From an uncultured Burkholderiales bacterium (lineage in GTDB: Bacteria > Pseudomonadota > Gammaproteobacteria > Burkholderiales > Burkholderiaceae_C): a stretch of DNA of 64,000 nt. The translations under genes were made by a program, and so were the position numbers. The stretch covers positions 39,324 through 103,323 of the forward strand of contig CAJBLW010000298.1 in the NCBI GenBank assembly GCA_903953985.1, read 5' to 3'. The notes beneath the pieces are model-generated. The model saw only the letters and a program-made list of their open reading frames with translations, searched no databases and was not told the DNA's origin. Positions 25,027 through 33,890 of the stretch are shown piece by piece; positions within the stretch are counted from its first letter, which is position 1; each line of letters starts with the position of its first letter.

Positions 25027-25868
25027 ATCAAAGCACACTTCAGCTTCCAAAATCTTTCGATCTAAGTGGTCGTGTTGCTCTCATTACGGGTGGCTCCGGG
25101 CTGCTCGGCTCGCAGCACGCGCGGGCCCTGGCAGAAATCGGTGCTAACGTAGTGATCGCAGACATCGACGTGGAGCGCGCCGAGGCCGAAGTGGCGCAGG
25201 TTCGCGCCGAGTTTCCGCGAGTTCAAGCGATGGCTTTGAGGCTGGATGTGACCAGCCAGGCTTCTGTGGTCGCCGGCCTTGACACCGTGTTGCAGACTCT
25301 TGGTGGAATCCATGTCCTGGTGAACAACGCTGCGGTCGATCCTAAAGTCCGCGCAGACAGTGTGGTAGAGACATCCCGTCTCGAGAACTTTTCTCTTGAA
25401 CAGTGGAACTTCCAGCTGGGGGTTGGGCTGACGGGGGCTTTCCTGTGTGCACAGACTTTCGGCGGCTGGATGGCAGCGAACGGCGGCGGCACAATCCTGA
25501 ACATCGCCTCCGACTTGGCGGTTTTTGCGCCCGACCAGCGACTCTACAGCAAACTTGGTTTGCCTGAAGACCGGCAGCCAGTCAAGCCAGTTACCTATCC
25601 GGTGGTGAAGACAGCCCTGCTTGGGTTGACCCGCTACTTGGCTACCTACTGGCACGAAGCCGGGATTCGCTGCAACGCGCTGTCTCCTGGTGGAGTATTC
25701 AATGGCCAGGGGGAAGAGTTCGTTGCCCGTCTCTCACAGCTGATCCCTCTCGGTCGGATGGCCCGCGCTGACGAGTACCGGGCCGCGGTCCAGTTCCTCT
25801 GCTCTGATGCCTCTAGCTATATGACGGGCCAAAATGTAGTGATGGATGGGGGGCGTAGTACTTGGTAG
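25023..25868 (+). CDS. SDR oxidoreductase, set 1 (third of three)
   Basis: A 281-residue SDR from ATG 25023 (ATGA overlap). T-G-G-S-G-L-L-G-S (about 20-28), N-N-A-A-V-D, then an insert of about 25 residues before the active-site Y-P-V-V-K (about 196-200), and M-D-G-G-R-S at the end. The insert resembles the PtmA-type SDRs found with CMP-legionaminic acid genes in Campylobacter. Substrate not determinable. Last gene of the GC-rich first block; 166 nt of AT-richer intergenic DNA with nothing recognisable follows before the flippase. Confidence 0.8.
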   Translation: MNQSTLQLPKSFDLSGRVALITGGSGLLGSQHARALAEIGANVVIADIDVERAEAEVAQVRAEFPRVQAMALRLDVTSQASVVAGLDTVLQTLGGIHVLVNNAAVDPKVRADSVVETSRLENFSLEQWNFQLGVGLTGAFLCAQTFGGWMAANGGGTILNIASDLAVFAPDQRLYSKLGLPEDRQPVKPVTYPVVKTALLGLTRYLATYWHEAGIRCNALSPGGVFNGQGEEFVARLSQLIPLGRMARADEYRAAVQFLCSDASSYMTGQNVVMDGGRSTW

Positions 25869-26034
25869 CAAAAAGGCTAATTGAAATAGACATGCGGCTG
25901 ACTATGAAATTGCAGCAGCTTCGACTGTTTAGATTTCCGGCTACCAAATGTGTTCTCCATAAGAAGATGCCACCACAACCAATGGATCTAGCAGCGTCTA
26001 ATTCAAGAAGCAGTGACTTGTTTAACATAAACGG

Positions 26035-27567
26035 ATGCAAGTCATGATTAGACTGATAAGAAACATCTATATAAATATAAGCGCATTTTCAATAAACACT
26101 GCAATAGGCTTGGCGGCCATATCAATAATAATTGATGCTTATGGTTTAGAAGGTTACGGCATTCTTGTTTTGGCGCGGCAACTGCTTCCGATAGGTATAG
26201 TTGGTTTTTTTCTAGCGGGCCTACCAGAAGCCACATCGCGCTATGTGGCAAGCTCGATTGCAGAGGCTAATGCCCACATAGCTGAGAGTATGGTGAAGAT
26301 CGCTCTTCTCTGTGCGATAGCGATCGGAATAGTGGTTCTTGTTCTTATATCTACTCTCGCATCTTCAATAGTCACGACTTTTGCAATTCAAGAAAAAGAT
26401 ATTGAGTCATTTAAGCTAATAATATATTTAACTGCTATATCACTCCCTCTTCATTTTGCTGGCGACATACTTCGAGGGGCGCTTGAGGGCTTGGGGCGTT
26501 TCGGTGTGGTAAGAACGGTGGAGGTGTTTGGCAATTTAGTGTTTCTAGTGACTGTAATTGTTATGCCGGCGCTTGATTTCGGAATGACGGAAGTAATAAT
26601 TAGCTTTGTAATAATTGGAAATGCTCGATCCATATTGTATTTTTTCTTGGCTGGTTCAAAATTTCACTTTTCTTTATCGATAGGAAAAGCAGAATTTAGT
26701 GACGCAAAGCCGTTGTTGCAGCACGCAATGGCCTTTTTTACATCAAAACTATATGGCGCAGCGCTTAACCACGCGCCAACGGTAATTGTCACATATTTGA
26801 CATCGAATACTCTGTCAGCAGGGGCGCTAGATGTAGTAATGAAAATTCCTCGACTAATAAAAACCGGGTGTGGAATGTTCGGCAATGTATTGCTTCCATA
26901 TTCTGCAAAGGCTGACGCCTTAGGTAACGACTTATCGATATCCCGTGTTATTAGATCGGGAACGATGGCTCTAGTTGCGATGACAACCCCCCTGATTTTT
27001 ATTATAGGAATTTTTAACAAAGAATTAATTAATAATTGGATTGGCGCCGAATATATTGATATTGAAATATGGTTCGCATACGCGCTTTTTTACCCAGTCT
27101 TGATTTCAACTGTCAGCATTGGAAATGCTATGCTTGCGGCGAGGCGAAGTGCCGTGGCTCGATTAAACAGGATTGCGTTTTTTCAGGTGTTAGTATTTTA
27201 CTTCTCCGTGGCTGCCCTTAATGGTGCTTTTGGATGGAAGGCATTTATTATAGCCACTCTTGTAGCAACTCTGGTATCAGTGGTTTTGCAGCATCTAATT
27301 ATTAAGCGCGAATACAATATAATCTACAAAGACTATTATAGATACCTGTTTCGTGGGCTTTCTGTTTTTGCAATGATTTTGTGTATGAAAATTTTGTTGG
27401 TTTCAATATTCAACTCAGAATCGGTTGTAAGTAGCCTGGTAATTTTTCTGCTTTGTACTTTCGCAATGTATTTTGCAGTTTACTCCATTGTTTTGAGATT
27501 TGAAGACCGCTTGGTTCTAAATAATCTAATGACTCAGATTCCCCTGCTTAAACGACGGAATGGTTAA
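26035..27567 (+). CDS. Polysaccharide flippase (Wzx-like, MOP superfamily)
   Basis: A 510-residue, AT-rich gene encoding a protein with about 12-14 predicted membrane helices spread over the whole length, short loops and no signal peptide. The N-terminus (I-N-T-A-I-G-L-A-A-I-S-I-I-I) and the pairs of charged helices fit the oligosaccharide flippase (Wzx/RfbX) family that moves lipid-linked repeat units across the inner membrane. It is the only flippase in the window, so it probably serves the whole repeat unit. ATG 26044 is an alternative start. Low GC and rare codons are usual for wzx genes and suggest separate acquisition. Confidence 0.85.
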   Translation: MQVMIRLIRNIYINISAFSINTAIGLAAISIIIDAYGLEGYGILVLARQLLPIGIVGFFLAGLPEATSRYVASSIAEANAHIAESMVKIALLCAIAIGIVVLVLISTLASSIVTTFAIQEKDIESFKLIIYLTAISLPLHFAGDILRGALEGLGRFGVVRTVEVFGNLVFLVTVIVMPALDFGMTEVIISFVIIGNARSILYFFLAGSKFHFSLSIGKAEFSDAKPLLQHAMAFFTSKLYGAALNHAPTVIVTYLTSNTLSAGALDVVMKIPRLIKTGCGMFGNVLLPYSAKADALGNDLSISRVIRSGTMALVAMTTPLIFIIGIFNKELINNWIGAEYIDIEIWFAYALFYPVLISTVSIGNAMLAARRSAVARLNRIAFFQVLVFYFSVAALNGAFGWKAFIIATLVATLVSVVLQHLIIKREYNIIYKDYYRYLFRGLSVFAMILCMKILLVSIFNSESVVSSLVIFLLCTFAMYFAVYSIVLRFEDRLVLNNLMTQIPLLKRRNG

Positions 27568-27578
27568 GGATATCCCCT

Positions 27579-28577
27579 ATGTTGAAAAATTCTAGTATTT
27601 TGGTTACAGGAGGTACTGGTTCATTCGGCCATGCATTCGTCAAAATGACATTGGATAAATTTGATCCAAAACGAATAATTATATACTCACGAGACGAAAT
27701 GAAGCAATGGGAGATGGCCAAGTTGTACCAGGAGGACAAGCGTGTGCGTTTCTTCATTGGAGACATTAGAGATAAAGAGCGGCTACATCGCGCACTCGCA
27801 GGCGTAGAGTTTGTAGTTCATGCTGCAGCAACTAAGATTGTGCCAACAGCGGAATACAATCCATTTGAGTGCGTAAAAACGAATGTAAATGGAGCAATGA
27901 ATCTTATCGACGCCTGCATTGACCAAGGCGTGCACCGTGTAGTTGCATTGTCGACAGATAAGGCAAGTAGTCCTTCAAATTTGTATGGGGCGACAAAACT
28001 TGTTTCCGACAAGCTTTTTATCGCTGGAAATTCCTACAGTGGTGATCATGGAACAAAATTTTCAGTTGTTCGTTACGGAAACGTGATGGGCTCTCGTGGA
28101 TCAGTCATTCCATTTTTTATGTCCATAGCTAAAACTGGCGTTCTGCCAATAACAGATGACCGCATGACACGGTTTATGATCACTTTAGAGCAAGGGGTTG
28201 AATTGGTCTGGAAGGCCTTTGATGACATGATTGGTGGAGAAATCTATGTAAAAAAAATTCCTTCAATGACAGTAGTAGATATAGCGCGCGCTGTAGATCC
28301 TAATGCTCAGCATAAAATAGTTGGAAAGAGGCCTGGCGAGAAACTTCATGAGCAGATGATCGGTGTCGAAGATGCTTGTTTTACGCTTGAATATGGAGAT
28401 TATTTTAAGATACTTCCATCAATTAACAAATGGAATGAGGATCCGCGTCGTTTAAGTGGTGGTGTGCGCGTTCCTGAGAACTTCGTTTATTCCTCTGATT
28501 CGAACGATGATTGGATGACGGTAAGTGACTTAAAAAACTGGATATCAAGTAATGGCGATAAAGTGGGAAAGCTGTGA
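27579..28577 (+). CDS. pseB: UDP-GlcNAc 4,6-dehydratase (inverting), first step of pseudaminic acid synthesis
   Basis: A 332-residue SDR matching PseB/FlaA1: T-G-G-T-G-S-F-G-H-A at residues 10-19, I-Y-S-R-D-E-M-K-Q-W, A-A-A-T-K-I-V-P, S-T-D-K-A-S-S-P-S-N-L-Y-G-A-T-K active site. It makes UDP-2-acetamido-2,6-dideoxy-L-arabino-hex-4-ulose. The following genes encode the aminotransferase, CMP-transferase, hydrolase and synthase of the same pathway. Its stop overlaps the pseC start. Confidence 0.93.
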   Translation: MLKNSSILVTGGTGSFGHAFVKMTLDKFDPKRIIIYSRDEMKQWEMAKLYQEDKRVRFFIGDIRDKERLHRALAGVEFVVHAAATKIVPTAEYNPFECVKTNVNGAMNLIDACIDQGVHRVVALSTDKASSPSNLYGATKLVSDKLFIAGNSYSGDHGTKFSVVRYGNVMGSRGSVIPFFMSIAKTGVLPITDDRMTRFMITLEQGVELVWKAFDDMIGGEIYVKKIPSMTVVDIARAVDPNAQHKIVGKRPGEKLHEQMIGVEDACFTLEYGDYFKILPSINKWNEDPRRLSGGVRVPENFVYSSDSNDDWMTVSDLKNWISSNGDKVGKL

Positions 28578-29743
28578 TGATTTCTATACCATATGGACGC
28601 CAGGATATATCAGATGAAGATATTAATGCTGTAGTAGATGTTCTTCGCTCGAATTATTTAACCCAAGGGCCTCTTGTTGGTAGTTTTGAGACAGCTGTTT
28701 CGACTAGTTGTGGCGCTAATCATGCGGTCGCCTTCAACAGCGCCACTTCCGCACTACATGCTGCTTGTCTTGCACTTGGACTAAAAGAAGGCGATACGCT
28801 CTGGACCTCTCCGAACACATTTGTTGCCTCAGCTAATTGCGGCTTGTATTGTGGTGCAAATGTTGACTTTGTTGACATCGATCCGAGGACATGGAATATA
28901 TGCGTTGCCGCCCTCGAGCTAAAATTGATCGAGGCAAAGCGCTCAGGAGTGATTCCGAAGATCGTTGTGCCTGTGCATTTTGCAGGGCAGCCGACTGAGC
29001 AGGAGAAAATTTACGAGCTGTCGCGACAATATGGTTTCAAGATACTAGAGGATGCATCACATAGTATCGGTAGTTCGCGGAATGGTGAATCAATTGGTAA
29101 TTGCCGCTGGTCGGATATCACCATATTTAGTTTTCATCCCGTTAAAATTCTTACCACAGGCGAAGGTGGTATGGCTCTTTGTAACGATCAGGCGCTTGCT
29201 GAACACATGCGTTTGTTATGCTCGCACGGCATCACCAGAGAAGCTAAACTGATGAGATCTCCGGATCCTGCTCCTTGGCAATACGAGCAGCAGATGCTGG
29301 GATTTAATTATCGGATGACTGATATTCAGGCGGCTCTTGGGCTAAGCCAGCTAACGCGGCTGAAAACTTTTGTGGAAAGACGTAACAATTTAGCCCATCA
29401 ATACATACAGGCGCTTGTTGATCTGCCATTACAGTTGCCTGTGACGCTATCGGGAAACTATTCGGCTTACCATCTTTTCGTGGTCCGAATAAAACAAGCT
29501 GCTCTTGCAAAAAATCATAGAGAGATTTTCCAAGAGCTACGCCACCGAGGGATTGGTGTGAACCTACACTACATGCCTGTATATTTACAGCCGTATTACC
29601 GCGAGCTTGGTTTTGCGCCAGGACTTTGTCCCGAAGCCGAGCGCTATGCCAATGAGGCGATCACATTGCCACTGTACCCCGGTTTAACCAATGAACAGTT
29701 ACTTCGGGTGACGCAAACGCTGCGCGAGGTGTTGACTCAATGA
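28577..29743 (+). CDS. pseC: UDP-4-amino-4,6-dideoxy-N-acetyl-beta-L-altrosamine transaminase
   Basis: A 388-residue DegT-family PLP aminotransferase starting at ATG 28577 (GTG 28574 would add one residue). N-terminal I-P-Y-G-R-Q is typical of PseC; the PLP lysine lies in F-H-P-V-K-I-L-T-T-G-E-G-G; E-D-A-S-H-S-I-G is also present. It transfers an amino group to C4 of the PseB product. Overlaps pseB and pseF by 1-4 nt, indicating translational coupling. Confidence 0.92.
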   Translation: MISIPYGRQDISDEDINAVVDVLRSNYLTQGPLVGSFETAVSTSCGANHAVAFNSATSALHAACLALGLKEGDTLWTSPNTFVASANCGLYCGANVDFVDIDPRTWNICVAALELKLIEAKRSGVIPKIVVPVHFAGQPTEQEKIYELSRQYGFKILEDASHSIGSSRNGESIGNCRWSDITIFSFHPVKILTTGEGGMALCNDQALAEHMRLLCSHGITREAKLMRSPDPAPWQYEQQMLGFNYRMTDIQAALGLSQLTRLKTFVERRNNLAHQYIQALVDLPLQLPVTLSGNYSAYHLFVVRIKQAALAKNHREIFQELRHRGIGVNLHYMPVYLQPYYRELGFAPGLCPEAERYANEAITLPLYPGLTNEQLLRVTQTLREVLTQ

Positions 29744-30438
29744 AAATTGCCGTGATCCCTGCGCGCGGCGGCAGCAAACGCATTCCGCGCAAGAATATCA
29801 AACCGTTTGGCGGCAAGCCGATGATCGCGTACGCGATCGATATCGCCAAAGCCTCTGGCTTGTTTGATCGTGTTATCGTCAGCACCGACGACGAAGAAAT
29901 TGGCAGGATATCTCGTCAATATGGTGCCGAAACGCCGTTTGTGCGGACACCGGAACTGGCGGACGATCATACGCCCACGGTTCCCGTAATTGCCCACGCC
30001 ATTACCGCCTGCCAATCGCAGGGCTGGAATATCGAATTTGCTTGCTGCATATACCCGGGGGTGCCTTTTATCCAGGTGGATGATCTCAAAGCGGGATTTG
30101 AGTTGTTGAAGACCTCGGGCGCGAACTACAGCTTTCCTGTAACGGAGTTCCCTTCCGCAATTCAGCGAGGGCTTAAGCGAGGGCTAGACTCGCGCATGTT
30201 CCCCTTTACGCCCGAATTTGAACAGACCCGAACCCAAGATCTGGAGCAGGCTTATTACGACGCCGGCCAGTTCTATTGGGGTCGAGTTCAGGCCTGGCTG
30301 AGCACAAGCACGAGGTTGCATAGTGGTTCCGCCGGCCTTGTAATTCCACAATGGCGCGTTGTCGATATCGACACGAACGAAGATTGGGAAAGAGCTGAGT
30401 TGATTCACCGAGCGCTTCAAAGCGAGCTATCGAAATAG
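29740..30438 (+). CDS. pseF: Pseudaminic acid cytidylyltransferase
   Basis: A 232-residue CMP-sugar synthetase: I-P-A-R-G-G-S-K-R-I-P-R-K-N at residues 6-19, I-V-S-T-D-D-E-E-I, and C-C-I-Y-P, which is typical of PseF rather than NeuA. It activates pseudaminic acid with CTP. ATG 29740 overlaps pseC by 4 nt, and the stop is directly followed by the pseG ATG. Confidence 0.9.
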   Translation: MKIAVIPARGGSKRIPRKNIKPFGGKPMIAYAIDIAKASGLFDRVIVSTDDEEIGRISRQYGAETPFVRTPELADDHTPTVPVIAHAITACQSQGWNIEFACCIYPGVPFIQVDDLKAGFELLKTSGANYSFPVTEFPSAIQRGLKRGLDSRMFPFTPEFEQTRTQDLEQAYYDAGQFYWGRVQAWLSTSTRLHSGSAGLVIPQWRVVDIDTNEDWERAELIHRALQSELSK

Positions 30439-32526
30439 ATGAAGGCACTCTTCCGCACCGATGCATCGCTGGAAATCGGCACTGGGCACGTCATGCGTTG
30501 TCTGACTCTGGCGGACGCGCTGCGTTTTCGCGGTTGCGAGAGTGTGTTTGTTTGCCGTGAGCACAATGGTCATCTTGGTGAACGGATTCGCCAGCGAGGA
30601 CACGCAATTCACTTGCTGCCAAAGTCTACGCAGCCAAGGTCGCTGGATTCCTCCGACCAACCCCCGCATCTGGCATGGCTGGGGGCAGATTGGGAGGTCG
30701 ACGCAGAACAAACCGCTGTTCTGGCGCGATCAGCCGGTTTTGATCTGCTGGTCGTCGATCATTACGCACTGGATATCCGCTGGGAGCGCAAGTTGCGCCC
30801 GGTCTGTAAGCGCGTTCTCGTCATTGATGACGTCGCCGATCGTGAACATGATTGCGATTTTCTGCTCGATCAGAATTTGATTGCCGAGTTTGGTCATCGC
30901 TACGTCGGCAAAGTGCCCGCCGCGTGTGTGCAGATGCTGGGGCCTGCTTATGCCTTGCTGCAACCTCAATACGCCGAACTGCACGACAAGCTTCCCGTGC
31001 GCGAGGGAGCCGTTCGCCGCATCCTCATCTATTTTGGCGGGGCAGATGCTGACAACCTCACCGGTATGGCGATCTCCGCCTGTCTCGCGCTGCCGTGTCA
31101 TGTTGACGTTGTGACCAATCCCAAGGGGCCTCATATCGAGGCGCTGAGGAAGCAGGTGCAGGGGCATGACCGGATTGTCCTGCATGAGGGCTTGCCCAGT
31201 CTGGCCGCACTTATGGCGAAAGCAGATTTGGCGATTGGCGCGGGCGGAGCGACCTCGTGGGAACGATGCTGTCTTGGCTTGCCTTGTCTGGTCATCACCT
31301 TGGCGGATAATCAAAAGCCGATCGCTGATGAGTTAAACCGCCAAGGCTTTATTCGATGGCTCGGACATAAGGACGCAGTTTCCGAGCGCCAGTTGAGCAA
31401 GGTGCTGAAGTCCCTTGTTGCGAACGGCATCAATCCAAGTTGGTCGGCACAATGCTGCGCCTTGGTGGATGGTCTTGGCGCTACGCGTGTTAGCGAAACC
31501 CTGACGGGGTTGGGGCGTTCCGATCTGATTGTGCGACCGGGAACACGCAAAGATCTATCGCGCTTGATGGCGGATGCTGGCGCGTGGTTTAGTCAGGCCT
31601 TGCGCGACGTAAGCGATTCCCGTGTCTATGTGGCCGAGACCCGCAGTGGCACACTGCTCGGCTGCGTGTTATTCCGCCGCGTTGCCGGCAAGTGGGAAAG
31701 CGCCTCGGGCTTCACCCAGATTGCTGGCTCGCCGTCACTTCGAGGCGCCATCATTAAAGCCGCGTTTCGTGGTCTGCGCGGTGACACGAACGACTGCTTG
31801 AGTTTTGGCTCTGGTTGGACTGGGCCGGCAGTCGCCGGTTTGGCGTCGGCCATCGCCAAGACGAGCGTACGTAAAAGCCTTGCGATCACGCTTTGCTCCG
31901 ACCGGGGAAGTTGGATCAACGACGCAATTCCCGAACTGGTCCTCGATTGCCTAGCTGCCGGACATCGCGTTACGTGGTCTCATTCCGCCGACCAAGCGCC
32001 GGCCGGCGATCTGTGCTTCTATTTGAGCTATGGGCGTATTGTTGATCGCGAAGTGCGCTCCAAATACGCTCACAATCTCGTTGTCCACGAAAGCGATCTG
32101 CCCCAAGGGCGCGGCTGGGCACCGATGAGCTGGCAGATACTTGAAGGCGCATCCTCGATCACCGTGACCCTGCTGGAGGCCGAGGATGATGTCGATGCGG
32201 GTGCGATTTATCTGCAAGACAAGATCGACCTGAGCGGCGACGAGTTGTGTGCGGATTGGCGGGCCTTGCAGGCGCGCAGCACTTTCAAGCTTTGTAGGGA
32301 ATTCTTGGAGAACTATCCCGCCGTGTTAACGCACGCCCGACCGCAAACAGGAGATGCGACCTTCTATCAGCGTCGTCGGGCGGAAGACAGTCGCTTGAAT
32401 CCGGACCTCAGTATCCGCGAACAATTCAATCTTTTCCGTATCGTGAATAATCAGGACTATCCGGCCTTCTTCGAGCTGAATGGCAAGCGCTATGTTTTGC
32501 GCATCGAAAAATCGGAGATTGCGTGA
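30439..32526 (+). CDS. pseG: PseG hydrolase fused to a formyltransferase-like domain
   Basis: A 695-residue protein; ordinary PseG is about 280-340. Residues 1-350 are PseG (catalytic His17 in I-G-T-G-H-V-M-R, G-G-A-D-A-D, G-A-G-G-A-T-S-W-E-R), the GT-B-like hydrolase that removes UDP from the altrose intermediate. Residues about 360-470 look like a GNAT-type segment (V-R-P-G-T-R-K-D-L, then V-Y-V-A-E), perhaps a diverged PseH. Residues about 475-690 match the Met-tRNA formyltransferase fold (N-L-V-V-H-E-S-D-L-P, G-R-G-W-A-P, D-V-D-A-G), so Asn, His and Asp of the N-H-D triad are present. The fusion could hydrolyse the nucleotide and formylate an amino group in one polypeptide (inference). 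Confidence 0.85.
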   Translation: MKALFRTDASLEIGTGHVMRCLTLADALRFRGCESVFVCREHNGHLGERIRQRGHAIHLLPKSTQPRSLDSSDQPPHLAWLGADWEVDAEQTAVLARSAGFDLLVVDHYALDIRWERKLRPVCKRVLVIDDVADREHDCDFLLDQNLIAEFGHRYVGKVPAACVQMLGPAYALLQPQYAELHDKLPVREGAVRRILIYFGGADADNLTGMAISACLALPCHVDVVTNPKGPHIEALRKQVQGHDRIVLHEGLPSLAALMAKADLAIGAGGATSWERCCLGLPCLVITLADNQKPIADELNRQGFIRWLGHKDAVSERQLSKVLKSLVANGINPSWSAQCCALVDGLGATRVSETLTGLGRSDLIVRPGTRKDLSRLMADAGAWFSQALRDVSDSRVYVAETRSGTLLGCVLFRRVAGKWESASGFTQIAGSPSLRGAIIKAAFRGLRGDTNDCLSFGSGWTGPAVAGLASAIAKTSVRKSLAITLCSDRGSWINDAIPELVLDCLAAGHRVTWSHSADQAPAGDLCFYLSYGRIVDREVRSKYAHNLVVHESDLPQGRGWAPMSWQILEGASSITVTLLEAEDDVDAGAIYLQDKIDLSGDELCADWRALQARSTFKLCREFLENYPAVLTHARPQTGDATFYQRRRAEDSRLNPDLSIREQFNLFRIVNNQDYPAFFELNGKRYVLRIEKSEIA

Positions 32527-33194
32527 GCAATTACATCGTTGCTAGTTGTCGGGAATGGCATCGTTCGGCATTCGAGCATTTTGCAAAGAATGCGCCGGGA
32601 CAATGGCGTTATGTGAATTCGGACGAGTCCTTGGTGGCTGCGCTGGCCGTCATGGCGCCGCGCTATATTTTCTTTCTTCATTGGAGCGCCTTGGTTCCAG
32701 TGGAGATTTTTGAAAAATACGAGTGCGTTTGTTTCCATATGACGGACGTTCCTTATGGCCGCGGCGGCAGTCCGCTGCAGAATCTGATTGCGGCAGGTCA
32801 AACCGAGACAATGGTTTCAGCCTTGCGTATGGAAAAAGAGCTCGATGCAGGGCCTGTATACGGCAAGCGCCCGATGTCGTTGGCGGGTCGCGCCGAGGAA
32901 ATTTACCTGCGTGCCGGCGATGTCTGCTGGGACATGATCCAGTGGATGGTTGCCGATGAGCCGACACCGGCGCCGCAGCAAGGTGAAGCGACAGTGTTCC
33001 GGCGCCGCACTCCCGACCAGAGCGAGTTACCCGGACAGGGGGACTTGCATCGGTTGTTTGACCACATACGCATGTTGGATGCTCCTGGCTATCCTTTGGC
33101 ATTTATCCAGTACGGAGATTTTCGTCTCGAGTTCAGCCACGCTGAGCTCGACGGAAACGAGCTGTGTGCGCGGGTGAGTATTCGCAAAACCTGA
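32523..33194 (+). CDS. Formyltransferase family protein (Pse block)
   Basis: A 223-residue protein from GTG 32523 (GTGA overlap). The core F-H-M-T-D-V-P-Y-G-R-G-G-S-P-L-Q-N matches the formyltransferase loop, and E-L-D-A-G-P-V carries the catalytic Asp. The usual catalytic Asn two residues before His is replaced by Cys (C-F-H), which may alter or abolish N10-formyl-THF chemistry; relatives in other nonulosonate loci share this form as far as I recall. Probably modifies the C7 amino group of the pseudaminic acid precursor in place of acetylation by PseH (inference). Confidence 0.7.
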   Translation: MSNYIVASCREWHRSAFEHFAKNAPGQWRYVNSDESLVAALAVMAPRYIFFLHWSALVPVEIFEKYECVCFHMTDVPYGRGGSPLQNLIAAGQTETMVSALRMEKELDAGPVYGKRPMSLAGRAEEIYLRAGDVCWDMIQWMVADEPTPAPQQGEATVFRRRTPDQSELPGQGDLHRLFDHIRMLDAPGYPLAFIQYGDFRLEFSHAELDGNELCARVSIRKT

Positions 33195-33210
33195 GTTCGA
33201 CGGGAAGCTT

Positions 33211-33879
33211 ATGACCAAGAAAATACTTGTAGTCGCCGCGCATACCGATGACGAGGCTCTGGGATGTGGCGGCACCATCGCCAAGCATGTGGCGGCCGGC
33301 GGTATCGTCTATGCGCTGATTATGACCGATGGCGTTGCTTCGCGCGGCACGTCTGAGGGCGAGGCCGAACGTCGCCGTGAGGCGGCTGCGGCTGCAGCGC
33401 ACATCCTTGGTTTGCGCGAAAGCATACAGCTGGCATTTCCCGATAACCGCATGGACAGCGTTGCGCTATTGGATATCGTGCAAGCTGTGGAAGATGTCGT
33501 GCGCAAGCTGCAGCCGGAAATCATTTACACCCATCACGCTGGTGATTTGAACGTTGATCACCGTGTGACGCATGAGGCAGTCATGACGGTATGCCGCCCC
33601 TTGCCGGGCTCTTCGGTAAAGGAAATCTACGCATTCGAAGTGCTGTCCAGCACTGAATGGGCAAGCCCCGCGCAGAAGCCCTTCTTGCCTAATGTGTATG
33701 TCGACATCAGCGAGTTTGTGGAAGTGAAACGCCGCGCGTTGGAGGCTTATGCCGACGAAATGCGCGCTGCGCCACACTCCAGAAACGCCGCACATGTCAA
33801 AAGCTTGGGCGAGCATCGTGGCAATACCGTCGGAACGACGGCGGCTGAAGCATTCGAAGCCATTCGAATCATCAAATAG
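33211..33879 (+). CDS. PIG-L family N-deacetylase
   Basis: A 222-residue PIG-L/LmbE protein: zinc motif A-H-T-D-D-E-A-L-G at residues 10-18 and H-H-A-G-D-L-N-V-D-H-R near 108-118. Such enzymes remove N-acetyl groups from sugars. Between two formyltransferase-type domains and the Pse synthase, it may unmask an amino group for N-formylation of a pseudaminic acid derivative. Start ATG 33211. Confidence 0.82.
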   Translation: MTKKILVVAAHTDDEALGCGGTIAKHVAAGGIVYALIMTDGVASRGTSEGEAERRREAAAAAAHILGLRESIQLAFPDNRMDSVALLDIVQAVEDVVRKLQPEIIYTHHAGDLNVDHRVTHEAVMTVCRPLPGSSVKEIYAFEVLSSTEWASPAQKPFLPNVYVDISEFVEVKRRALEAYADEMRAAPHSRNAAHVKSLGEHRGNTVGTTAAEAFEAIRIIK

Positions 33880-33890
33880 GATAGGCAATC

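Noticed and set aside
25862..26047. 61-codon frame between the third SDR and the flippase
   Set aside because: No ribosome site, overlaps both neighbours, product without recognisable features.
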